Shown here piece by piece: positions 1-5,807 of a stretch of DNA of 6,727 nucleotides (position 1 is its first letter; every line of letters starts with the position of its first letter). The DNA is from Thalassolituus sp. (lineage in GTDB: Bacteria; Pseudomonadota; Gammaproteobacteria; Pseudomonadales; Oceanobacteraceae): assembly GCA_029212275.1 (NCBI GenBank), contig JARGOI010000133.1, positions 1-6,727 of the forward strand, given 5' to 3'. The translations under genes were made by a program, and so were the position numbers. The notes beneath the pieces were generated by a model, which saw nothing but the letters and a program-made list of their open reading frames with translations, was not told the DNA's origin and did no database searches.

Positions 1-11
1 AGGAAAATTGG

Positions 12-572
12 ATGAATCTGTTTTCTAAGCAGACGTTTTCGATAGTCATAATGACGACAATGGGCTTGGCTTTTATTGGGGTAACACTCCCGGCCACCAT
101 GGGCATTCCCAATGCGATGGTAAGGGGTGAATACACATCTATTTTGTTATTAGCGTTTCCCGTTGCCGGTGCTTTTTTGATTTACCGTGCTTGGCAACAA
201 GTGCTAAGCCACAGTCGCTATGGCGCTATGCCTCTTACTCTGACCCCAGATAAATTAGCACCTGGAGACAATGCCAAAGGTACAATATTAATTAAACCTC
301 ATGCCGACAAACCTGAGTTTAATGTTTCTCTTTATTGTTTAAAAACAAGACAACGCAGTGGTCGACGCTCGCAGTATCATCAAAGCACACTCGCAATGAT
401 TCCGGTGTCGGCATCGTTAAGTCGAGGGGCACATGGTGATCGATTAGATTTTAATCTGACGTTACCAGCAGACGCTCAAAAAAGCGGACCGGTCGGTTTG
501 GATCGAATTCATTGGGAATTAAGAGTTCAGGCACGCGGAGTAGATCGGCGCTATAACATCAAGGTAGTGTAA
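12..572 (+). CDS. Small membrane-anchored protein of unknown function
   Basis: This 186-residue protein starts at an ATG preceded by AGGA at 1-4, at suitable ribosome-binding distance. Two hydrophobic segments are visible at about residues 8-30 and 43-62, followed by a hydrophilic region of about 120 residues that looks beta-rich. That region ends in a pattern with alternating hydrophobic residues (I-H-W-E-L-R-V-Q-A, then Y-N-I-K-V-V). This tail resembles the conserved end of hypothetical membrane proteins related to the DUF3592 group, where a soluble beta-sandwich-like domain follows two N-terminal helices. The link is from memory and weak. The protein is probably in the inner membrane with the C-terminal domain on one face; the topology cannot be decided here. 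No catalytic motif is seen. It points toward the convergent tRNA cluster, and no clear terminator follows its stop. The gene looks intact; the function is unknown. Confidence 0.8.
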   Translation: MNLFSKQTFSIVIMTTMGLAFIGVTLPATMGIPNAMVRGEYTSILLLAFPVAGAFLIYRAWQQVLSHSRYGAMPLTLTPDKLAPGDNAKGTILIKPHADKPEFNVSLYCLKTRQRSGRRSQYHQSTLAMIPVSASLSRGAHGDRLDFNLTLPADAQKSGPVGLDRIHWELRVQARGVDRRYNIKVV

Positions 573-590
573 TTGGACTTTGAAAATTAA

Positions 591-627
591 TTCTTAGGAG
601 AAGCCTTAATGGTGCGCTCGGGAGGAT
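591..627. repeat. 37-bp direct repeat, copy 1 (tRNA-Arg 3' end plus flank)
   Basis: This stretch matches 764-800 with one mismatch (G at 598, A at 771). The 18 bases at 610-627 are the complement of the last 18 bases of tRNA-Arg(ACG), including CCA. The other 19 bases match the sequence just beyond the 3' end of the intact tRNA at 783-859. Spacing between the copies is 173 bp. Confidence 0.9.
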
Positions 628-692
628 GACTGATGCCCTTCGGGCCGTCGTCGCAAGCTCCGACGTTCTTTCGCTTCGCTCTAGTCGAACCT
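610..692 (-). pseudogene. tRNA-Arg 3'-end remnant interrupted in the T-loop by a 57-bp insertion
   Basis: Read on the minus strand, 692-685 gives AGGTTCGA and 627-610 gives ATCCTCCCGAGCGCACCA. Together these are exactly the T-arm, the 3' acceptor strand and CCA of the tRNA-Arg(ACG) genes next door. Between them lie 57 foreign bases (628-684) with no target-site duplication. The D-arm, anticodon arm and 5' acceptor strand are absent, so it cannot make a tRNA. The insert is GC-rich and can fold: gccc(635-638)/gggc(642-645) with a 3-nt loop, and cgtcg(646-650)/cgacg(661-665). A further ggagg(695-699)/cctcc(706-710) hairpin follows. It may be one copy of a dispersed tRNA-derived repeat; that is inference. 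Confidence 0.65.
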
Positions 693-763
693 AAGGAGGC
701 TCTCACCTCCGTCGCGCTGACGAAGATATCAAATACAAAGAAGAAATTATTGGAGAACGAGAT

Positions 764-800
764 TTCTTAGAAGAAGCCTTAATGGTGCGCTCGGGAGGAT
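764..800. repeat. 37-bp direct repeat, copy 2 (overlaps intact tRNA-Arg 3' end)
   Basis: This is the partner of 591-627. Bases 783-800 belong to the intact tRNA-Arg gene and 764-782 are its 3' flank. A repeat of a tRNA 3' end placed a short distance beyond the tRNA is the geometry left by tRNA-targeted integration or by local duplication. The sequence alone does not tell which. Confidence 0.9.
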
Positions 801-859
801 TCGAACCTCCGACCCCTTGGTTCGTAGCCAAGTACTCTATCCAGCTGAGCTACGAGCGC
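783..859 (-). tRNA. tRNA-Arg(ACG), promoter-distal copy
   Basis: The 77-nt gene has CCA encoded (complement at 783-785). The 7-bp acceptor stem pairs 853-859 with 787-793. The anticodon ACG lies at 825-823 in a CTACGAA loop, and the T-arm GGAGG/CCTCC encloses TTCGAAT. A34 is expected to be edited to inosine by TadA, so it reads CGU, CGC and CGA. It is identical base for base to the copy at 906-982, lies 46 bp beyond it, and is probably processed from the same transcript. Confidence 0.97.
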
Positions 860-905
860 ACATAAGGTATATCTGTTCACGATGGCACATTCTTCATTCA
901 AAGAA

Positions 906-982
906 TGGTGCGCTCGGGAGGATTCGAACCTCCGACCCCTTGGTTCGTAGCCAAGTACTCTATCCAGCTGAGCTACGAGCGC
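906..982 (-). tRNA. tRNA-Arg(ACG), promoter-proximal copy
   Basis: The 77-nt gene has CCA encoded (complement 906-908). The acceptor stem pairs 976-982 with 910-916, and the anticodon ACG is at 948-946. It is identical to the copy at 783-859. A near-consensus promoter begins 17 bp upstream (999-1026), so it is the first gene of a two-tRNA unit. Tandem argV-type copies beside serV are also found in E. coli, so the context supports orthology. Confidence 0.97.
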
Positions 983-998
983 ACATCGTGGGGCGCGT

Positions 999-1026
999 AT
1001 TATAGGGTGAGCGACATTACTGTCAA
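999..1026 (-). promoter_or_regulatory. Strong sigma-70 promoter of the tRNA-Arg unit
   Basis: On the minus strand a perfect TTGACA (1026-1021) is followed after 16 bp by a perfect TATAAT (1004-999). The next bases are GC-rich (ACGCGCCCC), a discriminator of the type associated with stringent control of stable RNA promoters. It ends 16 bp before the first tRNA-Arg. Confidence 0.88.
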
Positions 1027-1047
1027 CATCCTATTTACGCCTCTGTT

Positions 1048-1083
1048 TTGTTGGTAATCAAGATTGAGATTACTGTCTAACAA
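1048..1083 (-). other. Stem-loop between tRNA-Ser and the tRNA-Arg promoter
   Basis: The arms ttgtt (1048-1052) and aacaa (1079-1083) enclose a perfect 6-bp inverted repeat, gtaatc (1054-1059) and gattac (1068-1073), with an 8-nt loop. It begins 9 bp beyond the tRNA-Ser 3' end. No T-run follows on the minus strand, so it is not a classical terminator. It may act in 3' trailer processing or weak termination. Confidence 0.35.
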
Positions 1084-1091
1084 AGAAAGTG

Positions 1092-1182
1092 TGGCGGAGA
1101 GAGAGGGATTCGAACCCTCGATAGGGTATAAACCTATACACCCTTAGCAGGGGTGCGCCTTCAGCCACTCGGCCATCTCTCC
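1092..1182 (-). tRNA. tRNA-Ser(GCU)
   Basis: The 91-nt class II tRNA has CCA encoded (complement 1092-1094) and discriminator G. The 5' acceptor strand is GGAGAGA, ending at 1182. The D-arm carries the typical TGGCCGAGTGGCTGAAGG pattern. The anticodon GCT (1148-1146) sits in loop CTGCTAA, and a long variable arm precedes the T-arm GAGGGTTCGAATCCCTC. It decodes AGC and AGU. Its place between csrA and the tRNA-Arg genes matches serV of E. coli. Confidence 0.97.
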
Positions 1183-1196
1183 ACATCACGGCGCGC

Positions 1197-1223
1197 ATGA
1201 TACCACGTTCAAAAAATTTTCAA
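1197..1223 (-). promoter_or_regulatory. Probable promoter of tRNA-Ser
   Basis: On the minus strand TATCAT (1202-1197) is a good -10 box. TTGAAA (1223-1218) is 15 bp upstream, a slightly short spacing. A GCGCGCC discriminator follows directly, as in the tRNA-Arg promoter. It lies in the 67-bp gap after csrA. No terminator is visible in that gap, so readthrough from csrA is also possible. Confidence 0.55.
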
Positions 1224-1249
1224 AGGAAAAATTGAACGAAATTAAGGTC

Positions 1250-1444
1250 TTAGTAGTTTCCGGTATTTTCACCGCCATCTTTCTCACGCTGAATGCGCTG
1301 ATAGATTTCTTCACGATGTACGGCAACTTCTTTTGGTGCGTTAACACCAATACGTACTTGATTTCCTTTAACTCCCAAGACGGTAACAGTGACTTCGTCA
1401 CCGACCATCAGTGTTTCTCCAACACGACGGGTTAAGATAAGCAT
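1250..1444 (-). CDS. csrA: Carbon storage regulator CsrA (RsmA), global RNA-binding regulator
   Basis: This 64-residue protein matches E. coli CsrA almost throughout its first 52 residues; the E. coli protein is 61 residues. The family acts as a cytoplasmic homodimer that binds GGA motifs in mRNA leaders. It blocks or sometimes stabilises translation, controlling carbon flux, motility and biofilm. It is itself titrated by CsrB/RsmZ-type small RNAs. The RNA-contacting residues known from the family are present: L4, R6 and R44 in the VHREEIYQRI segment. The tail after residue 53 is variable and ends GENTGNY. The start is supported by AGGAGA (1456-1451), 6 bases before ATG. It sits between lysC and tRNA-Ser, a conserved position. 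Its leader carries several GGA motifs (separate entry), consistent with autoregulation. No terminator is visible after the stop. Confidence 0.98.
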   Translation of the reverse strand: MLILTRRVGETLMVGDEVTVTVLGVKGNQVRIGVNAPKEVAVHREEIYQRIQREKDGGENTGNY

Positions 1445-1452
1445 AGGGATTC

Positions 1453-1507
1453 TCCTGAATGTCCTGATTCGATGTAGGGTGCTTGGCTTGCGCCTTTCCT
1501 TAAGGGC
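1453..1507 (-). promoter_or_regulatory. csrA leader with three GGA motifs (possible CsrA autoregulatory sites)
   Basis: Reading the minus strand, AGGA occurs at 1500-1497, 1465-1462 and 1456-1453. The last is the Shine-Dalgarno sequence itself. The two proximal sites read TCAGGACAT and TCAGGAGAA, near the family's CA(A/G)GGA(U)G preference. The distal GGA can sit in the loop of a small hairpin, GCC(C)TT (1507-1502) with AAGGC (1496-1492). In E. coli, CsrA represses its own translation through such leader sites. That the same happens here is inference. Confidence 0.5.
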
Positions 1508-1535
1508 TAATCACAGTATTGACTATATTAGTCAA
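1507..1535 (-). promoter_or_regulatory. Candidate csrA promoter overlapping a perfect inverted repeat
   Basis: TTGACT (1535-1530) could be a -35 box. At 17 bp spacing, GATTAG (1512-1507) is a poor -10, helped by an upstream TG in the extended -10 position. The -35 lies within a perfect inverted repeat: ttgacta (1519-1525), a 3-nt spacer, then tagtcaa (1529-1535). That repeat could be an operator. Both the promoter and the operator readings are uncertain. Confidence 0.35.
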
Positions 1536-1583
1536 AATAAAAGTTTCATGGCCCAATAAGAAAATGTTTTTTGTAACGTTTCC

Positions 1584-1608
1584 AAAAAAAATTGGTTACA
1601 TTACCAAC
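1584..1608 (-). terminator. Rho-independent terminator of lysC
   Basis: On the minus strand, starting 6 bases after the lysC stop, TTGGT (1607-1603) and ACCAA (1596-1592) pair around a 6-nt loop. Eight T residues follow (1591-1584). The stem is short, but the placement and the uninterrupted T-run fit an intrinsic terminator separating lysC from csrA. Confidence 0.7.
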
Positions 1609-1613
1609 GTGCT

Positions 1614-2852
1614 TTAATCCTTAGCAACGCTGTCTTCAGCATCTAGTCCAAATGCCGTGTGCAATGAGCGCACAGCAAGTTCTAGATACTTTTCTTCAAT
1701 CAAAACCGAAATTTTAATTTCTGACGTTGTGATTGCGAGAATATTGATATTTTCATTTGCCAAGGTTTGAAACATACGACTCGCTACGCCGGCGTGAGAT
1801 CTCATACCCACGCCAACCATAGACACCTTGCATATGTTATCGGTTCCTGTGACTTCACGGGCATTCAATTCACTTGCCAATGACCGCAATAATTGCATCG
1901 CACGCTTGTAGTCGTTGCGGTGCACGGTAAAGGTAAAGTCGTTAGATCCATCTTCAGAAATATTCTGAATGATCATGTCGACTTCAATATTGGCGTCACT
2001 GATGGGTACCAAAATACGCGAGGCAACACCTGGCACATCTTGCACGCCTTTCACGGTAATTTTGGCTTCATCGCGATTGAACGCGATACCAGAAATAACT
2101 GGATTTTCCACGGAGCTGCTCTCCTCCATTGTAATCAAGGTACCGTTGCCCTCAGTAAATGACGAGAGCACACGAAGCGGAACTTTGTATTTACCAGCAA
2201 ACTCGACCGATCGAATTTGCAAAATTTTTGACCCTAAACTGGCCATTTCTAGCATTTCTTCGAAGGTGATTTTTTCCATTCGACGAGCCAGAGGTACGAC
2301 ACGAGGATCACTGGTATAAACACCGTCTACATCGGTGTAAATCTGACATTCATCCGCTTTTAACGCGGCAGCTAAGGCGACACCCGTAGTATCTGATCCG
2401 CCGCGACCAAGGGTGGTGATATTATTATCAGCATCTATGCCTTGAAAACCGGCGACAATAACAATGCCTTTATCGTCCAGCACTTCTCGCATTTTGGCCG
2501 TATCAATATCTTCGATGCGCGCTTTCATAAACGCGTTATCAGTACGAATACCCACCTGCCAGCCCGTAAAAGAGCGTGCTTTAATGCCACGTTTTTGCAA
2601 TGCCATCGCTAACAATGCGATGGTCACTTGCTCACCAGTGGACACCAGTACGTCCATTTCTCGTGGATCAGGTGTGTCAGAAATACTTGCGGCCAACGCC
2701 AACAAACGATTGGTTTCACCACTCATCGCAGAGACAGCAACAACCAATTGATGACCTGCCTCGTGGAAGGTTTTCAATTTTTCGGCAACTGCTTCAATAC
2801 GCTCGACGGTGCCTACCGAAGTCCCGCCATACTTTTGAACATATAACGCCAT
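1614..2852 (-). CDS. lysC: Aspartate kinase (aspartokinase, LysC)
   Basis: This 412-residue enzyme phosphorylates L-aspartate with ATP, the first step to lysine (and diaminopimelate), threonine and methionine. The N-terminal kinase domain (about 1-240) opens with KYGGTSVG at residues 7-14, with the catalytic lysine K7. It also holds STGEQVT, the TTLGRGGSDTT substrate/ATP loop and the TDVDGVYTSDPR nucleotide-binding segment. Two regulatory ACT domains follow, about 265-340 and 345-405, where the family binds feedback inhibitors (lysine and/or threonine). Length and sequence match the Pseudomonas-type monofunctional enzyme; it is not fused to homoserine dehydrogenase. The ATG start gives the standard MALYVQK terminus, although no clear Shine-Dalgarno precedes it. 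Met242, just before the ACT region, aligns with the place where some homologues start a separate beta subunit. No lysine riboswitch is seen upstream. Confidence 0.97.
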   Translation of the reverse strand: MALYVQKYGGTSVGTVERIEAVAEKLKTFHEAGHQLVVAVSAMSGETNRLLALAASISDTPDPREMDVLVSTGEQVTIALLAMALQKRGIKARSFTGWQVGIRTDNAFMKARIEDIDTAKMREVLDDKGIVIVAGFQGIDADNNITTLGRGGSDTTGVALAAALKADECQIYTDVDGVYTSDPRVVPLARRMEKITFEEMLEMASLGSKILQIRSVEFAGKYKVPLRVLSSFTEGNGTLITMEESSSVENPVISGIAFNRDEAKITVKGVQDVPGVASRILVPISDANIEVDMIIQNISEDGSNDFTFTVHRNDYKRAMQLLRSLASELNAREVTGTDNICKVSMVGVGMRSHAGVASRMFQTLANENINILAITTSEIKISVLIEEKYLELAVRSLHTAFGLDAEDSVAKD

Positions 2853-2906
2853 GGAATCTACACTAAGCCCATAAAAAAGGTCGCTAATTAAACACTATCT
2901 ATACGC

Positions 2907-2934
2907 ATTATTAAAGCGCTTGCAGCTTTGTAAG
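2907..2934 (-). promoter_or_regulatory. Candidate lysC promoter with an inverted repeat in its spacer
   Basis: On the minus strand CTTACA (2934-2929; 4 of 6 consensus bases) is followed after 16 bp by AATAAT (2912-2907; 5 of 6). This predicts a leader of about 50 nt. The spacer is almost filled by the inverted repeat aaagc (2913-2917) and gcttt (2925-2929), a possible regulator site. The assignment rests on consensus match only. Confidence 0.4.
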
Positions 2935-3036
2935 CCGATTAAAATGTAACTGAAGTTTGTCGCGTAATGACTATGTATTCAGATTCACTCTATGTCGCCG
3001 CAAAACACTCTATTTTAATTTAGAAGATTCCCAAAC

Positions 3037-3056
3037 AACTCGGCTTTGCGCGAGTT
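3037..3056 (-). terminator. Possible weak terminator after alaS
   Basis: Thirty-four bases past the alaS stop, AACTCG (3056-3051) pairs with CGAGTT (3042-3037). A further GC/GC pair forms with one bulged base, leaving an AAA loop. The sequence after it is GTTTG, a poor T-tract. It could slow or end alaS transcription, or serve as a 3' stabilising hairpin. Confidence 0.4.
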
Positions 3057-3090
3057 ATCAAGCAACCCCTTAATTTAACCTGTCACGTCG

Positions 3091-5715
3091 TTAGACAGTT
3101 TCTGCCCAGCGCTCAAACGCAATCAGTGCATCATTAATGCCTTCAGGCTTCTGACCGCCCGCTTGTGCCATTTCAGGCTTACCGCCGCCACGACCATCGA
3201 CATAAGGCGCGCATTCTTTCACTGCGTCGCCCGCTTTCGCTTTACCAATCAGATCTTTAGTCACACCCGCCAGCAAAGTCACTTTGCCATCAGTTTCTGC
3301 TGCCAACATGATCAATGCCGAACCCAGCTTATTTTTCAGCTGATCCATGGTTTCACGCAGGGCATTCACATCGGTGCCGTCGAGGCGTGCAGCCAAGACT
3401 TTTATGCCGTTAACGTCTTTGGCACTGCCAACTAAGTCTGAACCTGCACTGCTGGCTAATTTCGACTTTAGCGCTTCCAGTTCTTTTTCTAATTGACGGC
3501 TACGAGCTTGTAGCTGTTCAACCTTGTCAGCAACATTATCCGTCGAGCCTTTCAACGCACGGGCAATGGTCGTTAACGTACGTTCTTCTTGGGCAATAAA
3601 GTCCAAAGCCGACTGCCCAACCACCGCTTCAATACGACGAATACCGGCAGCGATACCACTTTCTGAACTTATTTTTAGTAAGCCAATATCACCAGTGCGC
3701 ATTGCATGCGTACCACCACATAATTCAATCGAGAAGTCATCAATACCCATCGACAACACACGAACTTCATCGTCGTATTTTTCGCCAAACAAGGCCATCG
3801 CACCCGACTCACGCGCAGCGTCAATATTCATCAAGCGTGTTGTTACCGGCGTATTAGCACGAATTTGGGTATTAACAATGGTTTCGATTTGGGCGATTTC
3901 TGCGGCGGACACACTCTCTAAATGCGAGAAGTCGAAGCGCAGTTTATCGTAGGTGACCAGCGAGCCTTTCTGGCTCACATGCTCACCCAACACCTGACGC
4001 AAGGCAGCGTGTAATAAATGAGTCGCCGAATGATGAATAGCTGTCGATTGACGCTTTTCCGAATCCACAACTGCAGTCAGTTGACTGCCAACAACAACAG
4101 AGCCTTCGACTAAAACACCTTTATGCAGGTGATTTTTGCCTTCTTTACTGGTGTCTTTCACTTGAAAGACAACACCAGCGGCTTTAAGGAAACCAGAGTC
4201 TCCGGCCTGACCACCACTTTCGGCATAGAATGCAGTTTCATCTAAGACCAATACCGCTTCGTCACCGGCCTGTAATGACTCAACCGCAACGCCATCTTTA
4301 AATAAGGCCTTTACCGTACCGGTATTCTCCAGCAAGTCGTAGCCTAAAAATTGCGTTTGACCGTCGATTTCTAGACCCTTGCCGTAATTACCGCCAAAGT
4401 TACTGCCAGCGCGCGCCATTTCACGTTGCTTATCCATCGCCACATTAAAGCCGTCTTCATCGACTTTAAGATTGCGTTCACGTGCGACGTCGGCAGTTAA
4501 ATCCAGCGGAAAGCCATAAGTATCGTATAATTTAAACGCGGTTTCACCCGGAATGGTATCGCCTTGTAAATCTGCAATGGCGTCATTCAAAATCGCCATG
4601 CCTTTGTCTAGGGTCTTAGCGAATTGCTCTTCTTCTAAGTGTAAAACTTTTTCGACGTGCGTTTGCAGCGTCCGCAGTTCTGGGTAGGCTTCCCCCATCT
4701 GTGCAACCAGTGCTCCCACCAATTGATGGAAGAAACCAACTTTTGCACCCAGCATATGGCCATGACGTACCGCCCGACGAATAATACGACGCAAGACATA
4801 GCCACGGCCTTCGTTGGATGGCAACACGCCATCAACAATCAAAAAGCTGGTAGAACGAATATGGTCTGCGATTACGCGCAGTGATTTGTTTTCCATATCG
4901 GTGCAACCGGTTAACTCACCCGCGGCTTTTAATAGCGCTTGGAATAAGTCGATTTCGTAGTTGCTGTGCACGCCCTGCATAATCGCGGAAATACGCTCCA
5001 AGCCCATACCAGTATCCACCGATGGCTTAGGAAGCGGCTCCATAGTGCCGTCAGCGTGGCGATTAAACTGCATAAAGACGTTGTTCCAGATCTCTATAAA
5101 GCGATCGCCGTCTTCTTCTGGAGACCCCGGAGGGCCACCCCAAATATGTTCACCGTGATCGTAAAAGATCTCAGTACAGGGACCACAAGGACCCGTGTCG
5201 CCCATGGTCCAGAAATTATCCGAAGCGAATCTTGCTCCCTTGTTATCTCCGATGCGAACGATTTTATCCGCTGGGATACCCATCTTTTTATTCCAGAGAT
5301 CGAACGCTTCGTCGTCTTCGGCGTAGACCGTCACCATCAATTTTTCTTTGGGTAGATTGAGCCATTGCGCTGACGTTAAGAACTCCCATGCAAATTGAAT
5401 AGCATCTTCTTTAAAATAATCGCCAAAGCTAAAGTTACCTAGCATCTCGAAGAAGGTATGGTGGCGTGCGGTATACCCGACATTTTCTAAGTCGTTATGC
5501 TTACCACCGGCACGAACGCAGCGCTGCGATGAAACGGCTCGAGTGTAACTACGCTGCTCTTCGCCAAGAAAACAGTCTTTGAATTGCACCATACCAGCGT
5601 TAGTGAAGAGCAGAGTTGGGTCATTTCCAGGAATAAGAGGACTGGAAGGAACTACTTCATGACCTTTTGAAGCAAAAAAGTCGAGAAACGACTGGCGAAT
5701 ATCAGAGCTTTTCAT
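3091..5715 (-). CDS. alaS: Alanyl-tRNA synthetase, with editing domain
   Basis: This 874-residue cytoplasmic enzyme charges tRNA-Ala with alanine (E. coli, 876 residues). The class II catalytic domain fills about residues 1-245: a motif 1 region near 25-50, motif 2 around RHHTFFEMLGNFSFGDYF (84-101), and motif 3 GMGLERI at 236-242. A tRNA-recognition helical domain and a small beta-barrel follow. The editing domain (about 555-715), which removes mischarged Ser and Gly, has its zinc-binding set intact: H562 and H566 in HSATH, C666 and H670 in CGGTH. A coiled coil spans about 728-758. The C-Ala/DHHA1 domain ends with GGGKPEMAQAGG at 843-854. The start matches the family's MKSSDIRQ-type terminus, but no convincing Shine-Dalgarno is seen; the nearest GGA is 13 bases upstream. 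lysC follows after 238 bp with its own candidate promoter. Confidence 0.98.
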   Translation of the reverse strand: MKSSDIRQSFLDFFASKGHEVVPSSPLIPGNDPTLLFTNAGMVQFKDCFLGEEQRSYTRAVSSQRCVRAGGKHNDLENVGYTARHHTFFEMLGNFSFGDYFKEDAIQFAWEFLTSAQWLNLPKEKLMVTVYAEDDEAFDLWNKKMGIPADKIVRIGDNKGARFASDNFWTMGDTGPCGPCTEIFYDHGEHIWGGPPGSPEEDGDRFIEIWNNVFMQFNRHADGTMEPLPKPSVDTGMGLERISAIMQGVHSNYEIDLFQALLKAAGELTGCTDMENKSLRVIADHIRSTSFLIVDGVLPSNEGRGYVLRRIIRRAVRHGHMLGAKVGFFHQLVGALVAQMGEAYPELRTLQTHVEKVLHLEEEQFAKTLDKGMAILNDAIADLQGDTIPGETAFKLYDTYGFPLDLTADVARERNLKVDEDGFNVAMDKQREMARAGSNFGGNYGKGLEIDGQTQFLGYDLLENTGTVKALFKDGVAVESLQAGDEAVLVLDETAFYAESGGQAGDSGFLKAAGVVFQVKDTSKEGKNHLHKGVLVEGSVVVGSQLTAVVDSEKRQSTAIHHSATHLLHAALRQVLGEHVSQKGSLVTYDKLRFDFSHLESVSAAEIAQIETIVNTQIRANTPVTTRLMNIDAARESGAMALFGEKYDDEVRVLSMGIDDFSIELCGGTHAMRTGDIGLLKISSESGIAAGIRRIEAVVGQSALDFIAQEERTLTTIARALKGSTDNVADKVEQLQARSRQLEKELEALKSKLASSAGSDLVGSAKDVNGIKVLAARLDGTDVNALRETMDQLKNKLGSALIMLAAETDGKVTLLAGVTKDLIGKAKAGDAVKECAPYVDGRGGGKPEMAQAGGQKPEGINDALIAFERWAETV

Positions 5716-5763
5716 ACGGTGGCGTCAATCCAAACTGGGGGTAAATAGAATAAGTTAAGAAGC

Positions 5764-5800
5764 TACTAAATAGTATAGCGGTTTGTCGGCTCAAGTCCGA
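5764..5800 (-). promoter_or_regulatory. Candidate alaS promoter with an inverted repeat at the -10 box
   Basis: On the minus strand TATACT (5777-5772) is a good -10. At 17 bp the -35 position reads TCGGAC (5800-5795), a poor match. The inverted repeat tacta (5764-5768), aa, tagta (5771-5775) overlaps the -10 and the expected start site. AlaRS of E. coli is known to bind a palindrome around its own transcription start and repress it, so this is a plausible equivalent. That is inference. Confidence 0.35.
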
Positions 5801-5807
5801 GTCCTGC

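Noticed and set aside
608..630. Six-codon plus-strand frame starting ATGGTGCGC in the tRNA remnant
   Set aside because: It is the complement of the tRNA 3' end. The upstream AGGAG at 596-600 is part of the repeat and gives no evidence of translation.
573..782. CRISPR-like or integron attC-like array
   Set aside because: There are only two repeat copies at one spacing, both explained by the tRNA 3' end, with no attC core sites and no cas or integrase gene.
817..1005. Plus-strand open frame of 62 codons with repeated GRIRTSDPLVRSQVLYPAELRAH-like peptide
   Set aside because: It is the antisense of the two tRNA-Arg genes. This peptide is a well-known spurious product of tRNA complements.
1186..1435. 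Open frames overlapping csrA on both strands
   Set aside because: They are alternative-frame or antisense shadows of csrA, with no ribosome-binding site or protein-family signal.
1893..2866. Several plus-strand open frames within lysC
   Set aside because: They are antisense shadows of a highly conserved enzyme gene, without independent start signals.
2853..2873. Four-codon minus-strand frame (ATG GGC TTA GTG TAG) just before lysC, a possible leader peptide
   Set aside because: It has no Shine-Dalgarno, contains no run of lysine or threonine codons, and no attenuator hairpin follows it.
2853..3090. Possible lysine riboswitch upstream of lysC
   Set aside because: I see no lysine-aptamer core motifs, and the likely leader is too short.
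3163..5355. Open frames on both strands within alaS, up to 142 codons
   Set aside because: alaS is complete with all motifs in its own frame. The others are composition-driven shadows.
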